Source: Bacteroidota bacterium (GTDB lineage: Bacteria > Bacteroidota > Ignavibacteria > Tepidaquicellales > Tepidaquicellaceae). From it: a DNA stretch of 64,000 bases. Below are positions 37,793-45,898 of this stretch, in pieces. A program made the translations under genes and the position numbers. The notes under the pieces were generated by a model, which saw nothing but the letters and a program-made list of their open reading frames with translations, was not told the DNA's origin and ran no database searches. The DNA lies in contig JAFDZP010000006.1 in the NCBI GenBank assembly GCA_018266835.1, positions 62,001-126,000 of the forward strand, read 5' to 3'. Position 1 is the first letter of the stretch. Every line of letters begins with the position of its first letter.

Positions 37793-40700
37793 CTATTCCG
37801 GTACGATATCTAAGCATAATCCCTGTAACTCTTTCATCAATACATTGAAGGATTCCGGAACCCCTGCTTCAGGCAGGTTATCACCTTTAATGATCGCTTC
37901 ATATACTCTGCTTCTTCCGTTTACATCATCGGATTTATATGTGAGCATTTCCTGTAATACGTGCGATGCGCCGTATCCTTGTAATGCCCAGCACTCCATC
38001 TCTCCGAATCTCTGACCGCCGAACTGTGCTTTACCGCCAAGTGGCTGCTGAGTAATAAGTGAGTATGGCCCGATAGACCTTGCGTGGATCTTATCATCAA
38101 CTAAGTGAGAAAGCTTCAGCATATAGATCTGACCGCATGTAACTTCCTGGTCAAATCTTTCGCCTGTTCTTCCGTCGTATAAATATGTTCTTGAGTTGGC
38201 TGAAAGTCCTGCCTTTACTAATATTTCCTGAATCTGCTCTACTGATGCGCCGTCAAAAATAGGAGTAGCGAATTTCACGCCCATTAATTTAGCTGCCCAT
38301 CCTAAAGCTGTTTCATAAAGCTGTCCAAGATTCATTCTCGATGGAACACCAAGCGGATTCAATACGATATCCACAGGTGTGCCGTCTGGTAAGAATGGCA
38401 TATCTTCCGGCGGTACGATTTTAGAAACAACACCCTTATTACCGTGTCGTCCTGCCATCTTATCACCTACTGATAATTTTCTTTTCTTGGCAACATATAC
38501 TTTAGCAAGTTTCACTACACCGGTTGGCAATTCATCACCGAGTGTAACTTTAACTTTTAATCTCTTATATCTTTCTTCTATCTCGTTGAACTTGTATGTA
38601 TAGTTCTTGTAGATATCAGGAATTAAAGCCGCGGCTTTTTTATTCGATGTCCATTCAGTATCGTAATCAAAATTATTTACATCAAATCCTTTGTTATCAA
38701 CTAAGTCAACAAATGTATCTCTCTTGAATGAATAGCCTGCTTTAAATATTACGTTTCCTTTTTTATCTCTTACAGTTGATGCTTCTTTATCTTCAAGTAA
38801 GATTCCGAGTTTTTCAGCATACTTTACATTCAGGTCTTTTATTTCTTTCTTTCTGTCAGCTTCGTATTTATCAATTTTCTTCTTCTCTTCGCGTTTGCTT
38901 TCTGTATCTCTTGTCTTTCTTGAGAATAATTTTTTATTGATAACTATTCCTTTTAGTCCCGGAGTAGCTTTCAATGATGCATCTTTTACGTCACCTGCTT
39001 TATCACCGAAGATAGCTCTTAAAAGTTTTTCTTCAGGTGTCGGTTCGGTTTCACCTTTAGGTGTTACTTTACCGATAAGGATGTCGCCTTCTTTTACTTC
39101 AGCGCCGATTCTTACTATACCGTTCTCATCTAAATCTTTTGTTGCTTCTTCACTTACGTTCGGAATTTCCTTTGTAAGCTCTTCTTCACCTCTCTTAGTA
39201 TCTCTTACTTCTAATGAGAATTCTTCGATGTGAATAGAAGTGTAGATATCTTCAGATACAACTTTTTCACTGATAACAATAGCATCTTCGAAGTTGTAAC
39301 CGTTCCATGGCATAAATGCTACAAGAACGTTTCTTCCAAGTGCAAGCTCACCGTTTTGTGTTGATGAACCGTCAGCAAGGATATCGCCTTTCTTAACTTT
39401 CTGACCTTCAAATACTCTTGGTCTCTGGTTAATAGATGTATCCTGGTTTGTTCTTAAGAATTTAACTAACTGATGCTCAACAACTCTCTTATCATCAAAG
39501 CTCAATAAATTTTCTTCACTGTCTTCTCTTATGTTGTAACGGACAATAATTCTATCGCCTGTTACTGATTCAACAACTCCGTCTGCTTCTGCAGTTATCA
39601 TTGTTCTTGAATCTCTTGCAACTATTTCTTCAAATCCTGTTCCTACTAATGGTGCTTCAGGTCTGAGCAAAGGCACAGCCTGACGCTGCATATTACTACC
39701 CATCAGCGCTCTGTTAGCGTCATCATGTTCTAAGAACGGAATCAATGCTGCTGCAGCAGATACGATCTGATTTGTTGCAACATCCATATAGTCAACTTCT
39801 TCAGGTTTTAATACCGGGAAGTCACCTTTATTTCTTGATTTTACTTTTGCGTTTACGAAGTCTCCGTTGCTTTTTACACCTTCATTAGCCTGAGCGATTT
39901 TATACATATCTTCTTTTTCAGCAGATAGATATTCGATTTCGTCAGTAACTTTTGATTTTGTAACTTTTCTGTAAGGAGTTTCGATGAATCCGAGTTCATT
40001 CACTCTTGAGTGAATACACAATGAGGAGATAAGACCGATGTTCGGACCTTCCGGTGTTTCAATCGGGCAAAGTCTGCCATAGTGTGTATAGTGAACGTCA
40101 CGAACTTCAAAGCCCGCTCTTTCTCTCGAAAGACCGCCAGGTCCAAGAGCACTAATTCTTCTTTTATGGGTCATTTCCGATAACGGATTTGTCTGATCCA
40201 TAAACTGAGAAAGCTGCGATGTTCCGAAGAACGATGCAAGCGCGCTTGTAATAGGTCGTGAGCTGATCAGCTTCGAAGGAGTTAAATTCTCTTCGTCGTG
40301 AATGCTCATTTTGTCTCTGATAGTTCTTCCCATTCTTGAAAGACCAAGAGCGAACTGTGATGCTAACTGCTCAGCAACTGTTCTTACTCTTCTGTTTCCA
40401 AGGTGGTCGATGTCATCAACTTCTTTTCTGTTATCAACTAAATCTCTTATGTATTCAATAATTGAAACGATGTCTTCTTTTGTAAGGATCGTAATATGCT
40501 CATCAATATTTAAACCGAGTTTGTAGTTAATTTTGTAACGTCCTACATTTCCTAAATCGTATTTCTTCGGGTTGAAGAATAATTTTTCAATGTAAGATTT
40601 TGCACTTTCAGCTTCGCTTTCAGACATAGATACGTCTGATTTTCTTCTTCTTCCTTCGGGTTTATCTTCATCAACTACTTTTTCTACTAAGCTGTCGCTT

Positions 40701-41635
40701 TCCTCGTCATCGCTGATTATGGTATTATATATAATTTTTTCACCCTCTGTAGGCTCTGCCTTTAAGAGAGGAATATTTTTTAATTTTGAATGAACAATTA
40801 AATTTAAATGGTCTTCATTTAATTTAGTGTTCGCTGGAATTCCTAAATCGTCACCTGTATTTTTATCAATTACATTTTCCAATACAATTCTATCCATGTA
40901 ATCTGCATAATTTGCATCGGTGATATTTGCATATTCAACTAAATTGAAAAGTTCAAGCATCTTTGAATGCTCGTTTAATCCGAGGGCTTTTAATAAAGTC
41001 GAGAAATAGAATTTCTTTTTTCTATCGATATATGCGAATAATAAGTCATTGATATCGGTCGTGAATTCAACCCATGAACCCTTGTAAGGAATTACCCTTG
41101 CAGAATATAATTTTGTTCCGTTCGCGTGAACCGACTCGCTGAATACAACACCCGGTGATCTGTGAAGCTGGCTGACGATAACGCGTTCAGCTCCGTTAAT
41201 AATAAACGAACCTCTGTGAGTCATGTACGGCAAATTACCGAGATACACTTCCTGCTCAATGAAATAAGTATAATCTTTTGCGGAAGCGGTCGGCTTTGTC
41301 GAGAGACGCAGTTTTGCTTTAACAGGAACAGCATAGGTTAACCCCTGCTCCTGACACTCTATCATATTATATGGCGGTTTCTCGATATTGTACTCGATAA
41401 ACTCCAATAATGCTGTCTCACGTGAATCAGAAACCGGAAAATTATCCTCGAATACTTTCTGAAGCCCGACTGATTTTCTTCGGCTAACAGGAACATCTTC
41501 CTGAAGAAAATCTTTGTATGACTGCACCTGAACATTCAGAAGATCCGGCGGATCGCTCTGAAGGTCCATTTGTGAAAATGTTAATCTGTTATTCTTATGA
41601 TTTAAAGGTCTGACTTTGAGATCTTTATAATCCAT
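37793..41635 (-). CDS. rpoB: RNA polymerase subunit beta
   Basis: This subunit of about 1280 residues contains the usual landmarks. FFGTSQLSQFMDQTNPLSE and THKRRISALGPGG form the rifampicin pocket region. GRLCPIETPEGPNIGLI, AFMPWNGYNFEDAI and VGDKMAGRHGNKGVVS follow, and the C-terminal segment has GGKAQFGGQRFGEMECWAL. The start at 41635 is chosen because GGAGG lies 10 bp upstream. An in-frame ATG at 41665 would add ten residues and overlap that ribosome site. A 9-bp hairpin lies between rplL and this gene. Confidence 0.98.
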   Translation of the reverse strand: MDYKDLKVRPLNHKNNRLTFSQMDLQSDPPDLLNVQVQSYKDFLQEDVPVSRRKSVGLQKVFEDNFPVSDSRETALLEFIEYNIEKPPYNMIECQEQGLTYAVPVKAKLRLSTKPTASAKDYTYFIEQEVYLGNLPYMTHRGSFIINGAERVIVSQLHRSPGVVFSESVHANGTKLYSARVIPYKGSWVEFTTDINDLLFAYIDRKKKFYFSTLLKALGLNEHSKMLELFNLVEYANITDANYADYMDRIVLENVIDKNTGDDLGIPANTKLNEDHLNLIVHSKLKNIPLLKAEPTEGEKIIYNTIISDDEESDSLVEKVVDEDKPEGRRRKSDVSMSESEAESAKSYIEKLFFNPKKYDLGNVGRYKINYKLGLNIDEHITILTKEDIVSIIEYIRDLVDNRKEVDDIDHLGNRRVRTVAEQLASQFALGLSRMGRTIRDKMSIHDEENLTPSKLISSRPITSALASFFGTSQLSQFMDQTNPLSEMTHKRRISALGPGGLSRERAGFEVRDVHYTHYGRLCPIETPEGPNIGLISSLCIHSRVNELGFIETPYRKVTKSKVTDEIEYLSAEKEDMYKIAQANEGVKSNGDFVNAKVKSRNKGDFPVLKPEEVDYMDVATNQIVSAAAALIPFLEHDDANRALMGSNMQRQAVPLLRPEAPLVGTGFEEIVARDSRTMITAEADGVVESVTGDRIIVRYNIREDSEENLLSFDDKRVVEHQLVKFLRTNQDTSINQRPRVFEGQKVKKGDILADGSSTQNGELALGRNVLVAFMPWNGYNFEDAIVISEKVVSEDIYTSIHIEEFSLEVRDTKRGEEELTKEIPNVSEEATKDLDENGIVRIGAEVKEGDILIGKVTPKGETEPTPEEKLLRAIFGDKAGDVKDASLKATPGLKGIVINKKLFSRKTRDTESKREEKKKIDKYEADRKKEIKDLNVKYAEKLGILLEDKEASTVRDKKGNVIFKAGYSFKRDTFVDLVDNKGFDVNNFDYDTEWTSNKKAAALIPDIYKNYTYKFNEIEERYKRLKVKVTLGDELPTGVVKLAKVYVAKKRKLSVGDKMAGRHGNKGVVSKIVPPEDMPFLPDGTPVDIVLNPLGVPSRMNLGQLYETALGWAAKLMGVKFATPIFDGASVEQIQEILVKAGLSANSRTYLYDGRTGERFDQEVTCGQIYMLKLSHLVDDKIHARSIGPYSLITQQPLGGKAQFGGQRFGEMECWALQGYGASHVLQEMLTYKSDDVNGRSRVYEAIIKGDNLPEAGVPESFNVLMKELQGLCLDIVPE

Positions 41636-41666
41636 CTGGTTTTTTCCTCCGGATATAATTAGCAAA

Positions 41667-41695
41667 TAATCCCGGCATGGTATTTACCGGGATTA
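41667..41695 (-). promoter_or_regulatory. rplL-rpoB intercistronic hairpin
   Basis: A 9-bp perfect stem (TAATCCCGG with CCGGGATTA) with an 11-nt loop lies 32 bp before the rpoB start. In E. coli the same spacer holds an attenuator and an RNase III site that lower rpoB expression relative to rplL. No T run follows on the minus strand, so processing or partial pausing is more likely here than full termination. Confidence 0.55.
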
Positions 41696-41747
41696 CTTGT
41701 GTTTAAATTTTTATGTGAATGAACTAAAAAATTAAATGGAACTAAAA

Positions 41748-42122
41748 TTATTTTATTTCAACTTTAGCGCCGGCTGCTTCTAATTCAGCTTTTAATTTTT
41801 CAGCATCTGCTTTAGAGATGTTTTCTTTTACAGGTTTTGGAGCACCTTCAACTAAAGCTTTTGCTTCTGTTAAGCCTAAGCCTGAAGCATTTTTAACTGC
41901 TTTAATTACGTTGATTTTTTGTGCACCTGCTTCTACAAGCATTACTGTGAATTCTGTTTGTTCTTCAGCTGCTGCTGCAGGAGCACCTGCTGCAGGACCT
42001 GCCATCATCATTGGAGCTGCTGCGGTCACGCCGAATTTTTCTTCTAATGCTTTTTTAAGTTCTGAAGCTTCTAAAAGTGTTAAAGCTTCAATCTTTTCTA
42101 CTAATTCTGCTACTTTAGACAT
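41748..42122 (-). CDS. rplL: Ribosomal protein bL12 (L7/L12)
   Basis: This 124-residue stalk protein has the N-terminal dimerisation helix region ([21 protein letters not shown]), an Ala/Pro-rich flexible hinge at about 38-54, and the C-terminal factor-binding domain ([20 protein letters not shown] and [18 protein letters not shown]). Four or more copies sit on each ribosome through L10. It is 62 bp downstream of rplJ. Confidence 0.98.
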   Translation of the reverse strand: MSKVAELVEKIEALTLLEASELKKALEEKFGVTAAAPMMMAGPAAGAPAAAAEEQTEFTVMLVEAGAQKINVIKAVKNASGLGLTEAKALVEGAPKPVKENISKADAEKLKAELEAAGAKVEIK

Positions 42123-42158
42123 TGTATTTTTTATTCTTTAAATTTTTAAAATTGGTTT

Positions 42159-42175
42159 TTGGCGTTTAACGCCAA
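42159..42175 (-). promoter_or_regulatory. rplJ-rplL intercistronic hairpin
   Basis: A short hairpin (TTGGCG, loop of 5, CGCCAA) sits between rplJ and rplL. It is probably a processing or stabilising structure; no T run follows in the direction of transcription. Confidence 0.35.
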
Positions 42176-42184
42176 GGATAAAAA

Positions 42185-42718
42185 TTAAGCTGCTTTTTTC
42201 TTAGCTGCTTCTTCAATAACGCTTGCAAGATCTCTCATTACTGCATTGATAGAACCGACTATTCCCGATACAGGAGCATCTAAGCTGCCAAGTATTGAGG
42301 CAATAATTTCAGGTTTGCTTTGCAATGATGCAATTTGATTCAATGATTTATCACCGTAGATCTCATTCTCAATAACTGCTAGTTTGAGTTTAGGTCTTTC
42401 ATTTTTATCAAAGTGCTTTTTAAGAATCTTCGCCGGTTCAACGGGGTCAGCTCCGGCAAATATAATACCGGTTGTTCCTTTTAAAGACGGTGAAATTGAT
42501 TCTTTATGAGAGGAATACTTCTGCGAGTCGGTAAGAGCTCTGTTTACAAGTGTATTCTTTACAACTTTGTAGATAATGCCGGATTTTTTGAAATCCTTGC
42601 GAAGTAAGTTAACCTGTTCTACCGTTATTCCGGCAAAGTCAGTTAAATATATCGCAGAAGAATTATCCAACATTTCAAGAATTTCACCTTGTAATTCAGC
42701 TTTTTGATCTCTGTTCAT
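42185..42718 (-). CDS. rplJ: Ribosomal protein uL10
   Basis: This 177-residue protein anchors the L7/L12 stalk on the large subunit. The N-terminal globular domain (AIYLTDFAGITVEQVNLLRKD, split here across residues 18-38) and VKNTLVNRAL are typical, and a C-terminal helix binds L12 dimers. In other bacteria the L10-L12 complex represses its own mRNA leader. Two strong hairpins in the 212-bp leader upstream suggest the same here. Confidence 0.97.
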   Translation of the reverse strand: MNRDQKAELQGEILEMLDNSSAIYLTDFAGITVEQVNLLRKDFKKSGIIYKVVKNTLVNRALTDSQKYSSHKESISPSLKGTTGIIFAGADPVEPAKILKKHFDKNERPKLKLAVIENEIYGDKSLNQIASLQSKPEIIASILGSLDAPVSGIVGSINAVMRDLASVIEEAAKKKAA

Positions 42719-42776
42719 TCTCTCTTTTGGTGTTTTAAGATTTTTTTAAATGTAGAAGCATTTAAAAAGGTAAATA

Positions 42777-42877
42777 AGTTAATTTCCTCACAAAGAAATT
42801 AACTGAGTGCGTAAACTTTTTATTTTCTATTATTAGTACAAATAAAGCAGCCCGATAAAAAAACGATTTTTATCGGG
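42777..42877 (-). promoter_or_regulatory. rplJ leader with two hairpins
   Basis: Within the 212-bp gap between rplA and rplJ are two perfect stems. One is a 10-bp stem (AGTTAATTTC with GAAATTAACT, 8-nt loop) at 42777-42804. The other is an 11-bp stem (CCCGATAAAAA with TTTTTATCGGG, 5-nt loop) at 42851-42877. The location matches the L10 leader, where L10-L12 binds to control rplJL translation. The upstream stem could also be a partial terminator between the rplKA and rplJL segments. The kink-turn typical of L10 leaders was not verified. Confidence 0.55.
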
Positions 42878-42930
42878 TGCATAAATTTTTCGGTATTATT
42901 AACTTTATTAGAAATGTTTAAACTATAAAA

Positions 42931-43635
42931 TTAAGCTGCAACTTTCATTTCATTTAAAGCTCTGTCAACTTTAACTCCGGGACCCATTGTTGAAGAGATA
43001 GTGATGCTCTTAATATAGGTTCCTTTTGCTGCTGACGGCTTTAATTTGATGATTGTATTTAAGAAAGTTACGATGTTTTCCTTTAATTTGTTATTATCGA
43101 AAGATAATTTTCCGATAATTGAGTGAACAATTCCTGTTTTATCGACTCTGAAATCAATCTTACCCGCTTTTACTTCTTTCACAGCTGTAGCAACGTCCAT
43201 TGTAACAGTTCCGCTCTTAGGATTCGGCATTAAACCTCTTGGTCCTAAAATTTTAGCAATTTTACCAAGTTCCATCATTGAGTCAGGTGTAGCAATAATT
43301 ACATCAATATCTGTCCAGCCTTCTGCGATTTTCTTTAAATAATCGTCAAAACCATAGAAATCTGCTCCTGCGTTCTTTGCATCTTCCTGTTTATCGGGAC
43401 TCTTTGCAATAACTAACACTCTAACACTTTTTCCCGTTCCATTAGGAAGAGAAACTGTGCCTCTAACAACCTGGTCAGCATGCTTTGGGTCAACACCTAA
43501 CCTTACTGCAATATCAACTGATTCGTCGAATTTTGCAGATTTTGCTTTTTTCAAAATCTCAACTGCATCCGCGATGTTATATTCTTTGGATACGTCAATC
43601 TTTGAATTTTCTTTTTGTCTTTTTGTAAGTTTCAT
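42931..43635 (-). CDS. rplA: Ribosomal protein uL1
   Basis: This 234-residue protein forms the L1 stalk near the E site. It has the N-terminal [21 protein letters not shown]-type segment (about 39-60), [12 protein letters not shown], the middle domain with [17 protein letters not shown] and the C-terminal [21 protein letters not shown]. Length matches the family. It lies 21 bp after rplK. Confidence 0.97.
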   Translation of the reverse strand: MKLTKRQKENSKIDVSKEYNIADAVEILKKAKSAKFDESVDIAVRLGVDPKHADQVVRGTVSLPNGTGKSVRVLVIAKSPDKQEDAKNAGADFYGFDDYLKKIAEGWTDIDVIIATPDSMMELGKIAKILGPRGLMPNPKSGTVTMDVATAVKEVKAGKIDFRVDKTGIVHSIIGKLSFDNNKLKENIVTFLNTIIKLKPSAAKGTYIKSITISSTMGPGVKVDRALNEMKVAA

Positions 43636-43656
43636 TTGTTTTTCGGTTTTTTAAAA

Positions 43657-44082
43657 TTAACCTTCCACAGTTATACCCATACTACGGGCAGTACCTTTTA
43701 CAAGGTTTATAGCCGACTCAATTGTGGTAGCGTTGAAATCCGGCATTTTTGTTTCAGCAATTTCAGTTACTTGTTTCAATGTAACTTTGCCAACTTTAGT
43801 TTTATTCGGAACTCCCGATCCTTTTTCAATACCTGCAGCTTTTAAAAGCAATGTTGCTGCCGGAGGAGTTTTTGTTATAAATGTAAATGATTTATCTGAG
43901 AATACTGTAATTACTACAGGGATTATTAATCCTTTTTTATCCTGAGTTCTTGCGTTAAACTGTTTGCAAAATTCCATACCGTTTACGCCTCTTTGACCAA
44001 GTGCGGGACCTACGGGAGGAGCCATTGTTGCGCTGCCTGCCGGAATTTGTAATTTAACGAAACCTGTTATTTTTTTTGCCAT
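43657..44082 (-). CDS. rplK: Ribosomal protein uL11
   Basis: This 141-residue protein binds the GTPase-associated region of 23S rRNA. The N-terminal domain has [25 protein letters not shown] and the C-terminal domain has [20 protein letters not shown] and [10 protein letters not shown]. All are standard. It follows nusG by 23 bp and precedes rplA. Confidence 0.98.
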   Translation of the reverse strand: MAKKITGFVKLQIPAGSATMAPPVGPALGQRGVNGMEFCKQFNARTQDKKGLIIPVVITVFSDKSFTFITKTPPAATLLLKAAGIEKGSGVPNKTKVGKVTLKQVTEIAETKMPDFNATTIESAINLVKGTARSMGITVEG

Positions 44083-44105
44083 GTTATTATATTATTAATC
44101 TCTTT

Positions 44106-44750
44106 TTATTCTCTTTCAATTTGGGTAAGCTCAAGCTCAATCGGAGTCTTTCTTCCGAAAATACTTACCATAACTTTAACCTTCATTTTCTCAGGATTTA
44201 TCTCTAAGATATTTCCGTTGAAATTATTGAACGGTCCGCTTGTTACCTTCACAGCATCACCAACATTAAAGTTAATGTCGATTTTTTCTGTTGCGCTTTC
44301 TTCCGATAATAATGCCTGAATTCTTTTTACTTCAGCAGCACTTAAAGGAATTGCTTCCAGCTTCTTTCCTTTTTTAACGCCTACCATGTTAATAATCGAC
44401 GGAGTCTTTGCAATAAAATCTCTTATGTTGTCATTCAAGTCTGCATTAATCAGAATATATCCCGGAAGGAAATTTTTTAACTTAATTTTTTTCTTTCCGT
44501 TTTTTACTTCATAAACTTTTTCGTAAGGAATAACTACATGCTTTATTCTTTCTTCTAGACCTTCTGCTCTGATTTCATTTTCGAGATAAAGTTTAACTTT
44601 ATTCTCGTGACCGGATACAATTCTTACAGCATACCATTTGTACGGGCTATTAGCATCGTCTTCGATTAGCGCAGGAGTTTCAGCGCCCTCTACAACTTCT
44701 TTATTCTCTTCGGTATTTACGTTTTCTTCAATCACGTTTTCTTTTGTCAT
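44106..44750 (-). CDS. nusG: Transcription factor NusG
   Basis: This 214-residue elongation factor binds RNA polymerase and couples it to the ribosome or Rho. An acidic leader of about 35 residues precedes the NGN domain (YKWYAVRIVSGHENKVKLYLE), which includes VKNGKKKIKLKNFLPGYILI. A KOW domain at the C-terminus has FNVGDAVKVTSGPFNNFNG. The acidic extension is not in E. coli NusG but is common in related phyla. The start shares one base with the end of secE. Confidence 0.97.
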   Translation of the reverse strand: MTKENVIEENVNTEENKEVVEGAETPALIEDDANSPYKWYAVRIVSGHENKVKLYLENEIRAEGLEERIKHVVIPYEKVYEVKNGKKKIKLKNFLPGYILINADLNDNIRDFIAKTPSIINMVGVKKGKKLEAIPLSAAEVKRIQALLSEESATEKIDINFNVGDAVKVTSGPFNNFNGNILEINPEKMKVKVMVSIFGRKTPIELELTQIERE

Positions 44751-44947
44751 TATTTAGGTGATGATGTAAAAATTAAAGCTAATGCTTTGCTGATACCCTG
44801 ATCAATCCCCCATACGAATACGGCAGAAATAATCATTGTTACCAGTGTGATGATTGTTGAACCTCTCAGCTCAGCTTTCTTTGGCCAGGAAACTTTTTTC
44901 ATTTCCTTTACCATGTCTTCGAAAAAACCTACAATTTTTTCTTTCAT
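44750..44947 (-). CDS. secE: Preprotein translocase subunit SecE
   Basis: This 65-residue single-helix form of SecE clamps SecY in the membrane. It has the conserved amphipathic stretch VKEMKKVSWPKKAELRGSTI followed by one membrane helix at about 33-52. It lies directly upstream of nusG, the nearly universal arrangement. Confidence 0.95.
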   Translation of the reverse strand: MKEKIVGFFEDMVKEMKKVSWPKKAELRGSTIITLVTMIISAVFVWGIDQGISKALALIFTSSPK

Positions 44948-44988
44948 TGTGTTGATCTAGTTTGATTGTCTAAATTTGTTAGACCGGG

Positions 44989-45061
44989 CACGGGAGGAGG
45001 GACTCGAACCCCCAACCAACGGTTTTGGAGACCGCTACTCTACCAATTGAGCTACACCCGT
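44989..45061 (-). tRNA. tRNA-Trp (CCA)
   Basis: A 73-nt cloverleaf has anticodon CCA in the loop CTCCAAA. Acceptor arms are ACGGGTG and CTCCCGT, with one T-T mismatch at pair 6-67, followed by discriminator G73. No CCA is encoded at the 3' end. It lies between rpmG and secE. Confidence 0.95.
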
Positions 45062-45066
45062 ATAAA

Positions 45067-45240
45067 TTACTTGGTTTCTTTGTGAAGGATGTGCTGCTTA
45101 GTCCACTTGCAATACTTCTTCATTTCAAGTCTTTCTTTCGTGTTGTTTCTGTTTTTAGTTGTAACGTAAACTGATTTGCCTTTATTAGGACCTTCAGCGC
45201 TTACCAACTTAATTTTTATTCTTGCACCTTCTTTTGCCAT
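45067..45240 (-). CDS. rpmG: Ribosomal protein bL33
   Basis: This 57-residue protein is a complete L33 with the family core YVTTKNRNNTKERLEMKKYC and the ending ILHKETK. The N-terminal region lacks the CxxC pair of zinc-binding (C+) L33 proteins and the single remaining Cys is in KKYCKW, so this is the zinc-independent type. It lies between tRNA-Gly and tRNA-Trp, six bases from the end of the latter. Confidence 0.95.
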   Translation of the reverse strand: MAKEGARIKIKLVSAEGPNKGKSVYVTTKNRNNTKERLEMKKYCKWTKQHILHKETK

Positions 45241-45319
45241 GATGAATTAATTGTTATCTTTTTTCTAAACCTCTCTTGAGTGTAATTGGAGGGAGTAGTA
45301 TGTTAAAAACTTGTATGAG

Positions 45320-45392
45320 AGCGGGAGACGAGACTCGAACTCGCGACCAACAGCTTGGAAGGCTGTGACTCTACCAACTGAGTTACTCCCGC
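45320..45392 (-). tRNA. tRNA-Gly (TCC)
   Basis: A 73-nt cloverleaf with perfect acceptor stem GCGGGAG/CTCCCGC, anticodon TCC in the loop CTTCCAA, the ACAGC/GCTGT anticodon stem and discriminator T73. No encoded CCA. Confidence 0.96.
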
Positions 45393-45432
45393 ATAAACTT
45401 CCGTAAATCTTCTTTTTTTTAAAGAACTCTTG

Positions 45433-45505
<73 letters not shown>

Positions 45506-45656
45506 GTTAACTTAAAACTTTACTTGAGGGATTGCTCAAGTTAAACTCGTAGAACAGAATGAAGAAAACAATTCAATCAGGTTTTTCGCTCTGAGTAATT
45601 TAAAATTTTAGAACAAATATAAAGAACTTTTTTCCCTTTTTTACCAATGAAAATTG

Positions 45657-45739
45657 TGGGTAGGGAAGGATTCGAACCTCCGAAGACCTAAGTCGACAGA
45701 TTTACAGTCTGTTGCGTTTGACCGCTTCGCTACCTACCC
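45657..45739 (-). tRNA. tRNA-Tyr (GTA)
   Basis: An 83-nt class II tRNA with acceptor stem GGGTAGG/CCTACCC, anticodon GTA in CTGTAAA, a long variable arm and discriminator A73. It is the most upstream gene of the tRNA/secE/nusG operon. Confidence 0.96.
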
Positions 45740-45798
45740 AAACTTTTTGGACGTATTTTTGGCAAAACTTTAAAATAGGAAGAATCTGAAAATTAATC

Positions 45799-45816
45799 AA
45801 TACAAATCTTTGTATT
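45799..45816. promoter_or_regulatory. 8-bp inverted repeat upstream of tRNA-Tyr
   Basis: AATACAAA-TC-TTTGTATT is a perfect dyad about 60 bp upstream of tRNA-Tyr. Downstream on the minus strand a TTG and a TATTTTAA about 20 bp apart resemble a degenerate Bacteroidota-type promoter. The dyad could be an operator for the tRNA/ribosomal operon, or simply AT-rich chance symmetry. Confidence 0.35.
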
Positions 45817-45898
45817 TAATGCTGTTTTTATTAAGTAAGAGAAAGGAAGCGTATTTTATTAATTTTACTCTACTTACTTCTTAAATGCAAGTCTAATT

